The position numbers and the translations under genes are program-made. From Stagonosporopsis chrysanthemi (Eukaryota > Ascomycota > Dothideomycetes > Pleosporales > Didymellaceae), in NCBI GenBank assembly GCA_022560025.1, contig JAFISE010000166.1:1-64000 (forward strand): a stretch of DNA of 64,000 nt, given 5' to 3'. Below the pieces are notes generated by a model, which made no database searches, was not told where the DNA came from, and saw only the letters and a program-made list of their open reading frames with translations. Numbering within the stretch: position 1 is the first letter of the stretch; every line of letters begins with the position of its first letter. Positions 43,407 to 53,991 of the stretch are shown here, piece after piece.

Positions 43407-43988
43407 GGCGAAGAAGATTCGATGATTGGTAAAAGAAGTAGTGCGATGCAAAAGAGTGTAATAGTCTGATAGCAAATTGGAAAAACTACCGGACTTGAAA
43501 GTAGCAAGGCCCGCTTGCCTTGGGATAATGAGTGACTTGAGAAGGAGACAGACGTGTGCAGGACCAAATACCTCCAAGTCACAGCTTCTTATATGTGACC
43601 TTTGTCTCCCTAATTGTGCTCAGGTTGCCACATACGGGCGCTTGCATGTCGATCATCCCCAGTCCCGAAGTATACCAAGACCGGAGGGACCGAGACCTCG
43701 TGTGAAGATTGAGTTGGGCCGTGATGTGAGATGAGGTTCTAGCGTTATGGCCAACCGCACGGTTGACTTTCGGGCCGTCCGACCACCGGCACGCTGGACG
43801 TCATTCGTCTGGCGACCTGACAACACTCGGGCTGTTTCAGCTTGATCTGCCACAATAAATGAATTTGCCCATACAAGTACGCAACGCGTTTGTAAGCGTG
43901 CCACTGAAGGCGCCCATCTTAAAGTCGTGACGACTCCGGAAGGTGGTGAACGCAATCAGGGAACATCCGCGCGAATGGCGCGCCTACT
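43407..43988. other. Upstream region of the carboxylesterase
   Basis: 580 bp with no supported gene; a minus-strand frame at 43653-43955 has no motif. This should hold the esterase promoter. Confidence 0.35.
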
Positions 43989-44195
43989 GTATGAAGAAAC
44001 TCGTTTCTTTTGAGCGATCGTTTGAGTGAACAATAGATCCCTAATTTGGCTACAACTCTTACAACAAATTCACTGAGTCTCTCTGCGCAGACATGTAGTG
44101 TTTACTTTCTCTCTATTCTCTAGGATATTAAAGCTGATTTCAGTTGTGTTCTGCAGTAATTGTGCGCGCACGGAAGATTGAGTGAGTGCATTTTG
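43989..44195 (+). mobile_element. MITE copy C
   Basis: Starts TATGAAGAAACTCGTTTC, continues TGAGCGATCGTT, CTAATTTGGCTACAAC, ATGTAGTGTTTACT and GTGTTCTGCAGTAATTGTGCGC, as in copies A and B. The right end is diverged or lost before 44200. It ends about 12 bp from the stop codon of the Zn2Cys6 gene, so it lies in that gene's 3' untranslated region. Confidence 0.83.
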
Positions 44196-44207
44196 TAAAT
44201 GCTGTAT

Positions 44208-45869
44208 CTACACCGTAGGGGGCTGAAGTCCGAGAGCCGCTAATTGAGCGACGATCTGATGACAGCGCGAGATCTGAGCACTGTACTCATTTGGACTCCC
44301 TTTGAACACCTGAATAGCTGTGTGAAGGGTAAAGAAGGTGGATACTGGGCCATATAACTTCATCTCTGGTTGCAATAGGTACGACATGCTGTCGCAGATC
44401 CTTTCTGCTAAAGTCGCGATTGATGGCTCTGTATTGGACTCGAAGGAAGAGAGCGGAGTCCACTGTGAACTGTGCTCGTTTCGAGCAGTAATTGCAGTTC
44501 CAACCATGATGAGGTGAGATTGAGTAATGATTTTGAAAGCCCAGTAGTGAGTTAGGCTGGTCGCAACCATAAGGTTCAGGAACCAAAGCTCTGAAAATTC
44601 TGTAAAACGCTTCTCCCGGAATAGTGGTAATGGAGCTTGCGACCACTGCGCTGACTCCCACTCTTGAAGTCTCTCCAACATGTCTTGAAAATCATGTCGG
44701 AGCTTTTTGATTGCAATGAAGTCGGTTTGTTGTACTGAACCATTTATGAAATCAAATCTTTCCAGCAGGCTTGGAATTTTGCTGGCTAAACCGAGGAGCT
44801 GCTGCATCATCGATGTTGTTTGTCCGTGAAACGGCGCTGTTGTCCATGCCTCCTGTGAAAGGAATGTAGTCTGTCGACTCAAAATCGAGGTGGTCAGCTA
44901 GATGAATGTCAAACAAGTGATCAGCGAAGTCAGATTTGCAGTTGAAGCAGTATTACCTACCAGTATTGGTCTGAAACCAACAAAGAGTATGCGTAAAATT
45001 CCACTGCTAAATGATCTCGATCCGAGATTTTCCATCCAGGCTCTGACTCCATTCAAATGTGTCGCCCAGCCGGAACCCAAGTCTGGGTTCATCATCTTTA
45101 CAAGAAAGAGTTAACCACATGCGCGATGATGAGGTCTAGAGGAAAGACACTTACATCACTTATTGCCAGACACATGATCGCTACACAATGTTCAATTTGG
45201 AAGACACCCTGAGCATCTTCAAGCGTCTCACTCATTAGCCTAAGGGACTTGCAATACATGTCAAATACTTGTGTCTTTGGAGCCTTGGCCACTGAATCGA
45301 GACACCGGAGGGAAGTCGCCAAGGTTTTTATAGCAAAGAAGAGGAAGGCGTTCTTTTCCTCGGTTGAAGAAACAAGTGGAAGTGCTTCAACCCAGGCCCC
45401 ACATATCTGGTTGTGAAATGGGTTGAATTCTGCAGGTTCTGTATTGTCTATTGGCGCATAATGTTGTAGAATGTAACGAATATCGTCGTCAAGGCCTTGG
45501 TTTTTACTTGGTGTCAACAGAACAGGCTCTTCAACGTGCGATCTCACGTCGAAGCCTCGGACGAGCCGAGAGTTGTCATCGATTTCGTCGGGTATACATT
45601 CTTGGTGGCTAGAATTGGTTTTACTCTGGCCGTTCAGCTCTGTCTGCTTTTTCTTCTGGGGAAAGGACGAAACAAACTGAAGTTCCTGCCGATAGCCAGT
45701 ACATGAAATTCGTCGTAGAGTACACTGAGAACATGCTGGTCGTTTTCCGTCACACTACAAGGAGAAGGTGTGGTCAGCGTGTCTGTCCAGTAGTTATCAA
45801 AGAGCAGTCACTCACAGCTAATTTCCTGGACCTACACTCTTGACAAACATTACTCCGCTTTGGTCTCAT
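44208..45869 (-). CDS. Zn2Cys6 fungal transcription factor (492 aa)
   Basis: Four exons: 45869-45816, 45754-45155, 45095-44961, 44897-44208. The first intron lies inside the zinc cluster and its removal gives CQECRSRKLA-CDGKRPACSQC plus a final CTG, i.e. C-x2-C-x6-C-x6-C-x2-C-x6-C. A basic linker with QKKKQTELNG follows. The rest has the helical pattern of the fungal-specific regulatory domain (FNPFHNQICGAWVEALPLVSSTEEKNAFLFFAIKTLATSLR and ISRCHQIVAQLAALGLQPP). It is divergent from the NmrA-like gene and may control it and the neighbouring SDR and esterase. Its shared promoter has a perfect 11-bp inverted repeat at 46010-46078. Target genes are an inference. Confidence 0.9.
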
Positions 45870-46423
45870 GGCTGAATCAGTGTCCCATGCTCGAAGAAGT
45901 GCGTGGGTCTTCCGGTCGAGTACGGACCTCACATGAAATCGCCTGGAACTTAGAAAACGAACCGTATCGTAAGGACATTATTGCTGGGCTAACGGGTTTA
46001 AGTAGCGTTATTCGCCAAGGCACCAAATGAGGGAATGACCAATATCGCCTAGCGTATGTAGTCTCGACCTTGGCGAATATAGTTGCCGAAAGAAGACTAG
46101 CTGACTGCGTTGTACTGTATAGTCAGTATTGCTGTTCACCGGTCCACCTACTCACCGCTGAGGTCGGACGAAAGAACGGATCGATAGAAGTGATCTCATA
46201 TATAATCACCTCCTCGTAGTTGATGGGCATTAACTCGACTCAACCTTGGAAAGCATCACATCCAATCGCGTGTGTAAGTACTCTGGTTAGGGAGACAGTT
46301 CATTGAATTCTGACATATACCAGAGGTAGAAAAAGTAAAGCGAGCCATCGTCCTAGCAGTTTAATAACACAAACCCCTCAGTCTAACTCCAGCCATTCAA
46401 CAATTGTTCTCGACTTTTCCACG
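45870..46423. promoter_or_regulatory. Divergent promoter of Zn2Cys6 and NmrA-like genes with 11-bp inverted repeat
   Basis: ATTCGCCAAGG at 46010-46020 and its exact complement CCTTGGCGAAT at 46068-46078 are separated by 47 bp. The length and symmetry suit two binding sites for a dimeric regulator or a stem-loop. The factor encoded to the left is an obvious candidate. Binding is not shown. Confidence 0.5.
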
Positions 46424-47530
46424 ATGTCACCCCCAAAGCTCATCGTTATTATTGGAGCCACCGGCAACCAAGGCGGCTCTGTAGCGACCGAATTCCTTAG
46501 TGAACCAGGTTGGAAGGTTCGCGCTCTAACTCGGGATGCCTCTAGTAGCAAGTCTCAGGCTCTGGTAGCTCAAGGCGCTGAGGTTGTTCAAGCGAACATC
46601 AACACACCTGAAACCTTGCCGGCAGCGTTTGATGGTGCGAACGCCATTTTCGCCGTTAGCGACTTCTGGGGCCTATATTTCAACCCCGGCAACAAAGACA
46701 AAGCGATGCCAGGCCAATCTCTGGCTGCCTGGGTTAGTGAGCAAGAAACACAACAGTTGAAGAATGTGATCGACGCAGCAGCCAAAGTTTCAACTTTGGA
46801 ACGGTTCATACTCTCATCTCTATCAGACGCCACCAAATGGTCAAATGGAAAGTACACTCACGTCTTTCCCTTCGACTCAAAAGCCAAGGCCGAACAGTAC
46901 GGCAAGGAAACGTACCCAGACCTCTGGGCGAAGACCAGTATCTATCAAGCAGGTCTCTTCTTGAGTAACTATCTCCCTGGCCAGATGAGTGCTCCTATCA
47001 AGGTAAATATCCTCGATGAATGGACTATCTTTGAACCCAAAAAGCTAATATACCCAAGAACTCTGAGGGAGTACTTCAGTTCATGGGACATTTGGAGGGA
47101 GACGTCAAATTCCCACTTGTTGCCGCCGAGGAAGACTCCGGACCTTTGGTCAAAGCTCTTGTGCTAGATTCCGCTGGAAAGAACCTCATTGGTTACAGAG
47201 AGTGGATCACCCCCAAAGAATTGGTATCGTCTTTCACAAAGGCTACAGGGATGAAGGCAGAGGCTGTCACTTTGGCGAAAGGAACCTTTCCCCCGTCTAT
47301 GTCAGCCGAATTGAAGGCCATTGTGCAGGACACCACAGGCTATTGGAACGAGTTCGGGTACGAGGGTAGTGCTGACTCTACAGTCATTCATCCCCAAGAT
47401 GTAAGTTAGCCCGGTCTGATCCTCGTGATTGGCTACTGATACATATTTTCAGTTGACGTCGTACCCGTCTTTGGACACTGTGGAGGATTATTTCAAGAAA
47501 CACGACTGGGCGAAGGTATTTGGCTCTTGA
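46424..47530 (+). CDS. NmrA-like NAD(P)-binding protein (332 aa)
   Basis: Three exons: 46424-47002, 47059-47400, 47453-47530; the joins read PIK-NSEGVLQFMGHL and HPQD-LTSYPSL. The N-terminus IVIIGATGNQGGSV is the Rossmann GxxGxxG of the atypical short-chain-dehydrogenase group. FDGANAIFAVSDFWG, IDAAAKVSTLERFILSSLSD and the substrate-side YQAGLFLSNY are those of the NmrA family. Members are either redox-sensing regulators (NmrA, HSCARG) or reductases in secondary metabolism. The lack of a catalytic Tyr-x3-Lys pair in the usual place favours the regulatory or isoflavone-reductase-like type. It is divergent from the Zn2Cys6 gene and codirectional with the broken SDR. Confidence 0.88.
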
Positions 47531-47877
47531 GAAGCACTACAAAACCTTGTTAGCTGAATTCAAAGACGATAGTGTCAGCGTATGGACGTCTTTATGTATG
47601 ATTCCTAGAAGACAAGGGTGACCACTCATCCTGAGATGGTCTATATACATAGGAAAACATACTGTCTACAAGACAGCTTCATCTGTACTGGTATACGGGC
47701 CTTTTCAACAACACTTTTTCTAAAACCTTTCGCATGCTTACTTGCATCCTCTGATCAAATTACTTTGGTCGTCCATATAACCGTAGAAAATTTCCCCTCT
47801 GTTCTGTACAGCAACAGCATTCATTCATCAATCATCACCTATTTCTCAAATATCAAGATCCCAGCCATTTTCTCAGC

Positions 47878-48869
47878 ATGGCTAACAAGTACGAATCCGT
47901 TCACCAGAGCCCCAAAGGCCCCGGCGATTCACGTCCGACTGTCAGCCAGATCCTCGAAGACGAGCAGCTCCAGGGGAAGTGGTCTGACAAGATAATCCTC
48001 ATCACAGGCACTTCTTCTGGAATCGGAATTGAAACAGCCAGGGCTCTTTTGAGCACTGGTGGCACAGTCTTACTGCTCGAGACCTCAGCAAGGCAAAGTC
48101 GGCACTTGGTGATCTATTGGACAACCCCAAGGCCAAGCTTTTGGAACTTGACCTCGACTCGCTGGCTAGCGTTCGCAAGTGCGCTGATGTGTTCCTGAAA
48201 GTTTCTGATAAACTCAACATCTTGGTTGCAAATGCAGGCGTGATGGCCACTCCAGATGGCAAGACTCAGGACGGCCACGAGACACAGTTTGGCACGAATC
48301 ACTTGGCACACTTCCTGTTAATTCAGCTACTTCTTCCCGCTCTCGTCAAGGGCACTACTTCAGAGTTCCAATCTCGTGTTGTCGTTTTGTCGTCAGCCGC
48401 ACATCGTCATGGAGGCATTAACTTCGAGAACTTTAACTTTGAGGGAAACTACAACCCTTGGGTCGCCTACGGGCAGCGCAAAACCGCCAACATATATGCA
48501 GCAAATGAAATCGAACGTCGCTACGGCCATCAGGGCGTCCATGCATACTCTGTGCACCCTGGTCTGATTGGCACTGGTTTGATGAAGTTTTTGCCTCAGG
48601 AGACTCTTCAAGGATGGGCAGAAGACCCCGTCGCCACCAAGGTGCTGAAGAACGTGGAACAGGGAGCAGCAACTTCCGTATGGGCAGCTACCGCAAAAGC
48701 CCTGGAAGGAAAGGGTGGGCTTTATCTCGAGGAGTGTCAGATCGGCAAGCAAGCAAAAGCCAACCCCCTGGACTCCAATCCCGGCTACGCACCCTATGCT
48801 TTCGACGAAGAGAAGGAGCGCTTATTGTGGGAGAAATCGTTGGAGTTCGTAAATTCATTCTTGGCCTAA
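47878..48869 (+). pseudogene. Short-chain dehydrogenase (retinol-dehydrogenase-like), 1-nt frameshift
   Basis: From ATG 47878 the frame encodes KIILITGTSSGIGIETARALLSTGGTV, the cofactor-binding half of a classical SDR. It then runs into nonsense just after 48072 while the next frame continues the protein without a gap: RDLSKAKSALGDLLDNPKA, NILVANAGVMA (NAG motif), VVLSSAAHRHGG, the catalytic YGQRKTAN and YSVHPGLIGTGL. The stop is at 48869. The break is between GTVLL and ARDLS, where one nucleotide appears missing. The two frames together would make about 330 aa, the normal length. No splice pair explains it without losing TGxxxGIG. Either a recent pseudogene or a sequence error. It follows the NmrA-like gene by 350 bp on the same strand. 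Confidence 0.85.
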
Positions 48870-48973
48870 GGCCCTTACATCATGCTACTATTGGACGCTG
48901 CACGTGTCGATGTGGATGATGGTGAAAGGCCTGCGTAATACACAATCGAGGCGGCAATTTCACATCGCCTGCC

Positions 48974-49195
48974 CGTTTTTTTGGAACAACTATTTCTAGG
49001 AACAATGGATCCGCAAGTTGGCTACAAAATCTAGAATAGATTATCAAAAAATGGTATTGCAGATATGTAGTGCTTACTACACTCTACTCGTTCGTCAATC
49101 GATGTTAGAAATCAGCGGTATTTTGTGGTAATCACAGCGCACATATGAGAGCCAATTGAGGTAGCACATAAATCTGATCGATCAGAAGAAATTTG
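48974..49195 (+). mobile_element. MITE copy D, most diverged
   Basis: Shares GGAACAATGGATCC, AAGTTGGCTACAAA, GATATGTAGTGCTTACT and GATCGATCAGAAGAAATTTG with the family. The right end is followed by TA, as in copy A. The left terminal repeat is largely eroded. It lies between the 3' ends of the SDR and the PAP2 gene, which converge here. Confidence 0.7.
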
Positions 49196-49297
49196 TATAT
49201 TAAGAATACAAGGTGCTTTCCTATCGTAATATTTTTAAAGTTTGCATCCTAATCATTACCAGTACCGACGAATCACCTCTGTGATAGCACTGCCTTC

Positions 49298-50528
49298 TCA
49301 ATGCCTGTGCAAATGATTCATCTTCCCATCATACACACCCTTGAATGCACAATTAAATGCCATATGCGCAAAAGTAATACCAACCAGACTCCCGAAAAGT
49401 ACATCGATAGGATGGTGCCAGCCATCCCGCACCTTACTCGCCGCCATCAGGAGCGCAAGCAACCACGGCAGCACCCAGACAACAAGCTTCCAGTGCTGCG
49501 TCACCCTCGCTCCATCTCTTCTACCGCCGGTCTTGTCATCTTCATCAGCCGCTGTAGGAAGAGCGTCGTTCTGCTTTCGTCCAACGATCTTGAGCTTTGA
49601 ATTGAGATACAGTGCGAGAAATCCAAAGCCCGCGAATGCTGCACACGAATGCCCACTCGGGAATGACATCTGTGCTTCTTTTACGAGCTTTCGGTCGCCG
49701 GTGCAGATGGCAGCCGTGTACTACATGGCATTTGGATCGAGACCGAGCCTCGAGGGCGGTATATGAGGGTTGCAGACGGCGAGGAAATGCGGGCGGAGAC
49801 CGCCGATGACCCATTTGATGAAAGCCTGGAAGAGAGTTGCTGTCGCAAGGGCGTAGCCAAGACCCATGAGCTGGTTGGTCAGTATCTCAAGCCTAACGAC
49901 GTTTTGGATATAAGAGAGAAAGAGAAGATGCAAGACATACCGCCGCGTGACTCTCCCAAAAGTCTCTCACATTCCACAGCCCAATCGCACCAATAACCAC
50001 CCAAGGTACCACGAACGAAATCACCGCACTCGCAAGCGTCGTTATGTACTCTGGCAAAAGCGGCTGTCCATGTGCCACCCCCCATGCACTCGTATGCACA
50101 CCGTGATATAGCGGGAAGTAACGGGGCAGCAGCGGCGTTGCAAATAAGTAAATCGTCCCTGCGACAAGCAGACAGAGGAGCTGCGTCAGAATATCGAGCC
50201 AGCTGTGTCGCAGCCAGGACTTGAACGGCGGAGCGTTGCGGAACCCGGGCTTGAGGGTAAGTAGGCGCGGACGCCACCGTGACCCGAGCTGTGCTTCGGG
50301 GTCGGAGGGTGTAGACATGTTGCCGTCGAGCGACTTGATGTGCGAGGAAGTTCCGGTAGTTCTGGGGGTGCGTTCTTCGGGGATGTCGCTCAGAGAGGGC
50401 GCGCGGATGATTGAGAGAGGTAAGGGCGCGAAGGGGATCTTTGGTGCTGGTGGAGAGGGCGCGGAAGAGTGGGAGCGGCGGTGCAGATCGAGGCCTGGTC
50501 TTGGGGTTGAGAATACGGGTAACGGCAT
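49298..50528 (-). pseudogene. PAP2-type lipid phosphate phosphatase interrupted by an in-frame TAG
   Basis: Two exons, 50528-49941 and 49870-49298. The first 90 residues are Ser/Pro-rich; a start at Met 50318 is possible. About six membrane helices follow. Catalytic motifs of the family are KWVIGGLRP (KX6RP), FPSGHS (PSGH) and SKVRDGWHHPID (the SRX5HX3D motif with Lys in place of Arg). Members dephosphorylate phosphatidic acid or diacylglycerol pyrophosphate. A TAG at 49721-49723 interrupts the frame after GLDPNAM and before YTAAICTGDRKLVKEAQMS, and the frame continues in phase. The PSGH and final motif lie after the stop, so the truncated protein would be inactive. A 57-nt intron starting GTCTGC and ending at this TAG is formally possible but has a poor donor and would delete a conserved segment. 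Confidence 0.78.
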
Positions 50529-50721
50529 TAAGTTAATGATGGCGCGTCGAGTGCGTAATACCTGCGCTGGTTTGTGGCAGAGTCTGTGGCGAGGGCTTGC
50601 GGAAGGTAGGAGGTTGGCACCCGTCCGTAGCTTCTATGTTTTCTTGCCAGCAAGGCAGGTGGATACATTCAAGGTAAGAACAGCAGACACTACTGAACTT
50701 TAAAACACTAGTCCTGGATAT

Positions 50722-53700
50722 CTAGAAACCGAATACGTTCTTATCCTCCTCGAAGCCCCAGTCTCTCAAAGCAGGCAGCGCCGCCTTCTGAATCATAGCC
50801 GGCGGTCCGCACAAGAAAACACCAGTGTTCTCACCAGGTTCAAACAACGCCTCCTTGATGATGTCAGCATTCACATGGCCCTTCTTTCCCTTCCAGCTAT
50901 CGGAGGGATGGCTCAAAACATGTGTGATGCTCAGTCTGCCATCACCCTCCTTCACGAACCCATCGAGCGCCTCCTTGAGCAAGATGTCTTTTTCGCTCTT
51001 GTTAGCATCGACGACGCGAATCTCCGTCTTATCGTCGGACGAGAGCATAGCACGTGCAAGCAGCGCATAGCCTGGTGTGATACCGCTGCCGCCTAGCACG
51101 AGATTGATGCGATTGAATCTGTATTCTTTGCCTGAGATGTTGAAGGAGCCATTGCCGTTGTACTCGATTTCTCCAGTCGGACCACGGATCTCGATCTCCT
51201 CACCAACCGGCATGCAGTCTAAGATGTTGGATATGGCGCCACCTGGCTGTTCATCTGTGGGAAAATAGGTCTTGACGGTGAGCTCGAAGGTGCCGTTGCC
51301 ATCGCGAAGCTCTCGGTACTGGTCGTTGCTGGCTTTGCTTTCGGGGAGTAGAGGCTTCGTAGGTGTGTAGGAGCGAACCAGCATGCGATCTTTCATGTGG
51401 AAGCCAAGTTGCACATGCTGACACGTTCCAAGACCGAGGTCTGGTTTGCCGTCTGGAAGCTGGAATGTGTAGGCACGTGTGTCGTCTGAGATCGATTTAC
51501 GGTCGAGCAGCTTCACTGGAACCCATCGATGCTTCTGTAACGTTATCTTGTCCGAGCCTTGTGAAGACTTCGCGGTCTCTTTTGCCGCGGCTTCTGCGCT
51601 CTGCTTGATGAAAGCCGCAGCCTTTTCGGTGACCGTGCCAAGGATGCATTCTGTAATCGTTAGTGACGTTCGTTTTACGCGTTAGATTGACATACCTTTT
51701 AGCTTTTGGTAAGCATACCCGTCATGGATACTCTCAAACTCGCGACTGATCTGAGCATGCACTTTGCCAGCATGGCTCATAACCGCCGCCTTGCCTCCTG
51801 GATGCCAATTCAAGACGCTCGTAGCATCGTAGACTTTATTGTCAACCACAATCCAGCAGTCATTCTCTTTGTTATGCTTCTCGATCTCCTCCCTCGTAAA
51901 CTGCTTCGATGGGGCGCCAGCCTCCTGTTTTGCAGTTGCAATCTGATTCTCGGTGCTGGGCTTCATCCAGCCCTCATCGCCCGTGCCCGGCTCAACAGGA
52001 TGCCTGTACAGAATGGACGGAGTCTCGGAATCGTCGTCCTGAACGATGAACGGCTTCACAACGTACCAGCCATTGTTCATCATGCCCATGACGTTCCAGT
52101 TCCCATGCTGCGGCTGCGTGTTCTTGTATACGTTAAAGCAGCGCACGGTGATGCTCTTTGCGCGCAGGAGATGCGTGTAGTTGACATCGACATGCCAGTG
52201 AAGCCATGTCCAGAACTTCTTGCCGTGCCGGATGGGAGCATCAGGGAACTTTCTGATGCAGTAGAGCCATGTTTCCCCGTCGTCGAGCGAGACCTCGACC
52301 CTTTGAACAGCCTGACCACCGCCGTCATACGCATATCCCTCTATACGATACGTCTGTCCCTTCTTTGCAGCTGTGAGTGGGATCTTCTCGCCCTGCGCTG
52401 GCTTGACAATGACGGAGTTGAGGTTCTGCTCGTTGCATGCTGTGTCGGGGTGATGAAACAGAGCTTCCGCAAACGCGCCATCCTTTTCAGTCACAAATGA
52501 GGGCAGTACGCGATTGTCCCAGATGTGGTAGTACGAATCGTTTTCCTTCTCGGAGATCCAGATGCGCTTGAGCCACTTGACGCAGCGACCGCCCACATAC
52601 CCTGGAATCATCAATCGGACAGGGTAGCCGTGATCAGGGGGCAGCGGGGTATTGTTCATCTCATAAGCCAATATTACGTCGTTTGTAGGATCCATGACGT
52701 AACCAAGGGGTATGCTGGTAGCATATTTTCCCTCGCTCGGCTCGTCCGCGCCTTCAAAGTTGATCCAAGCACGTTTTTCTTCGGGGATCTTGTGTCCGAT
52801 CCCGGCGTGCAATAGAACGTCTCTCAGCAATGGTCCCTTCCAGTATGCACAGCTGACGCCTCCTGCACCCCAATTAAAGCCTTTAGACTTCTTGATCAAA
52901 TTGAGTTCCTTACGGCGGTTGCCGTCACACGCCAATGCGATGGGGATATTGATTGCTTCGAATTTATTCTTCAGGTCATCCATAGACAGTGTAAGCTTGC
53001 CGTTGTCGATATCCAGCTCATGGAATTCCCACAGCAGCCGCGGCACAGCGCCGTGGTTGCGGACGTAGTGCAGTTCGTTTGGTGTAATTAGACCAGCCTC
53101 GAAAAGATGTGTAAGATTCGCCTCTGCGTTCAAAGGGTGCTTGCCGGTCAAGCGTATCAGGTCTGACGACCGAGGAAGCCAATTATCCGGCGAGAATTGG
53201 TCGGCTTCATCAATCGAGATCGTGCTGATATTGTTATGCTGGGGGCTTCTTCGCTTTCCGTCATTTTGCTCCAGATTCGTAATGTAATCCTTCTCGTGCT
53301 GCAATGCTCGTAAAAGAGCAATCTCTTGGGGCGAGTATCGTTCTCTGAGCTTCTCATACTCCGACTTTTGCTTTTCTGAGTCTTCACTGGAGTAGCCGGA
53401 ATCAGAGTCGCCTTTGTCCGCGTAAGCATCATGGTGCTTGCCATCCTGGCCAGTCTCGCGCTTCCACTGTTCCTCCTCACCTTGTCTCCCCTGATTCTTC
53501 TCTCTGCTATCATTCAAATCCGTCGAGCCATCTGGCTTACTCTTGGCTTTACCCGTTTCCTGCTCCTTTTTCTGCTGCTCCTCCTCATGCCGCCTCTTCA
53601 CATTTGCAGGCCACTCCTCCTCATTCTTGACCCAATCCTCCGTGAACTCTAACACATACCTCCACCCAAGACTCCTATTTTCGGGGTGCCGAAGATGTAA

Positions 53701-53991
53701 ATCTTTCTCCCCCTCAATCAGATCCCTAAAATTGACCAACTCGCCTCTCCTCACCCGCTCCCGCAACTTTAAATACTCCGCTTTCGCCTCGCCAACCAGC
53801 TTCTCCGCCTCATCTCCACCGTAGTCATCCCGATGCGTAATCCCAGGCAAGCGATCGCCCTCCTTATTCCTGAATCCAACACGGTGATCGTGTCCGTGCA
53901 GATTCTCCCAGTCGGGTTCGTTGGCGATATCCTCAGCCGTCGAGCCAGGGTGGTCGGTGACCTGGACGCGCCAGGGGACTTGATGCGGCAT
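50722..53991 (-). CDS. niaD: NADPH nitrate reductase with a large N-terminal insertion (1074 aa)
   Basis: Two exons, 53991-51696 and 51650-50722; the join reads YQKLK-ECILGTVTEK. In order: a molybdenum-cofactor domain with the ligand cysteine in LACDGNRRKELN and KGFNWGAGGVSCAYWKG; a dimerisation domain; cytochrome b5 (WHPGGKAAVMSHAG and SIHDGYAY, the haem histidines, about residues 705-765); FAD domain (RSYTPTKP, PGGAISNIL); and NADPH domain (GGSGITPGYALL, CGPPAMI, terminal FGF). It reduces nitrate to nitrite. Usual length is near 870-900, so about 180 residues are extra. They lie about residues 125-300 as a charged Lys/Glu/Gln-rich segment containing DSDSGYSSEDSE, which fits a DSGxxS phosphodegron pattern. 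The family assignment is firm; the insertion's role is unknown. Confidence 0.96.

Noticed and set aside
48060..48120. An intron to explain the SDR frame change
   Set aside because: No GT-AG pair in range restores the frame without deleting the cofactor-binding motif.
34941..49723. Genome-wide recoding of TAG as sense
   Set aside because: Other intact genes here (FTR1, Zn2Cys6, secreted Cys-rich protein) end properly at TAG, so the two internal TAGs are better explained by mutation or sequence error.
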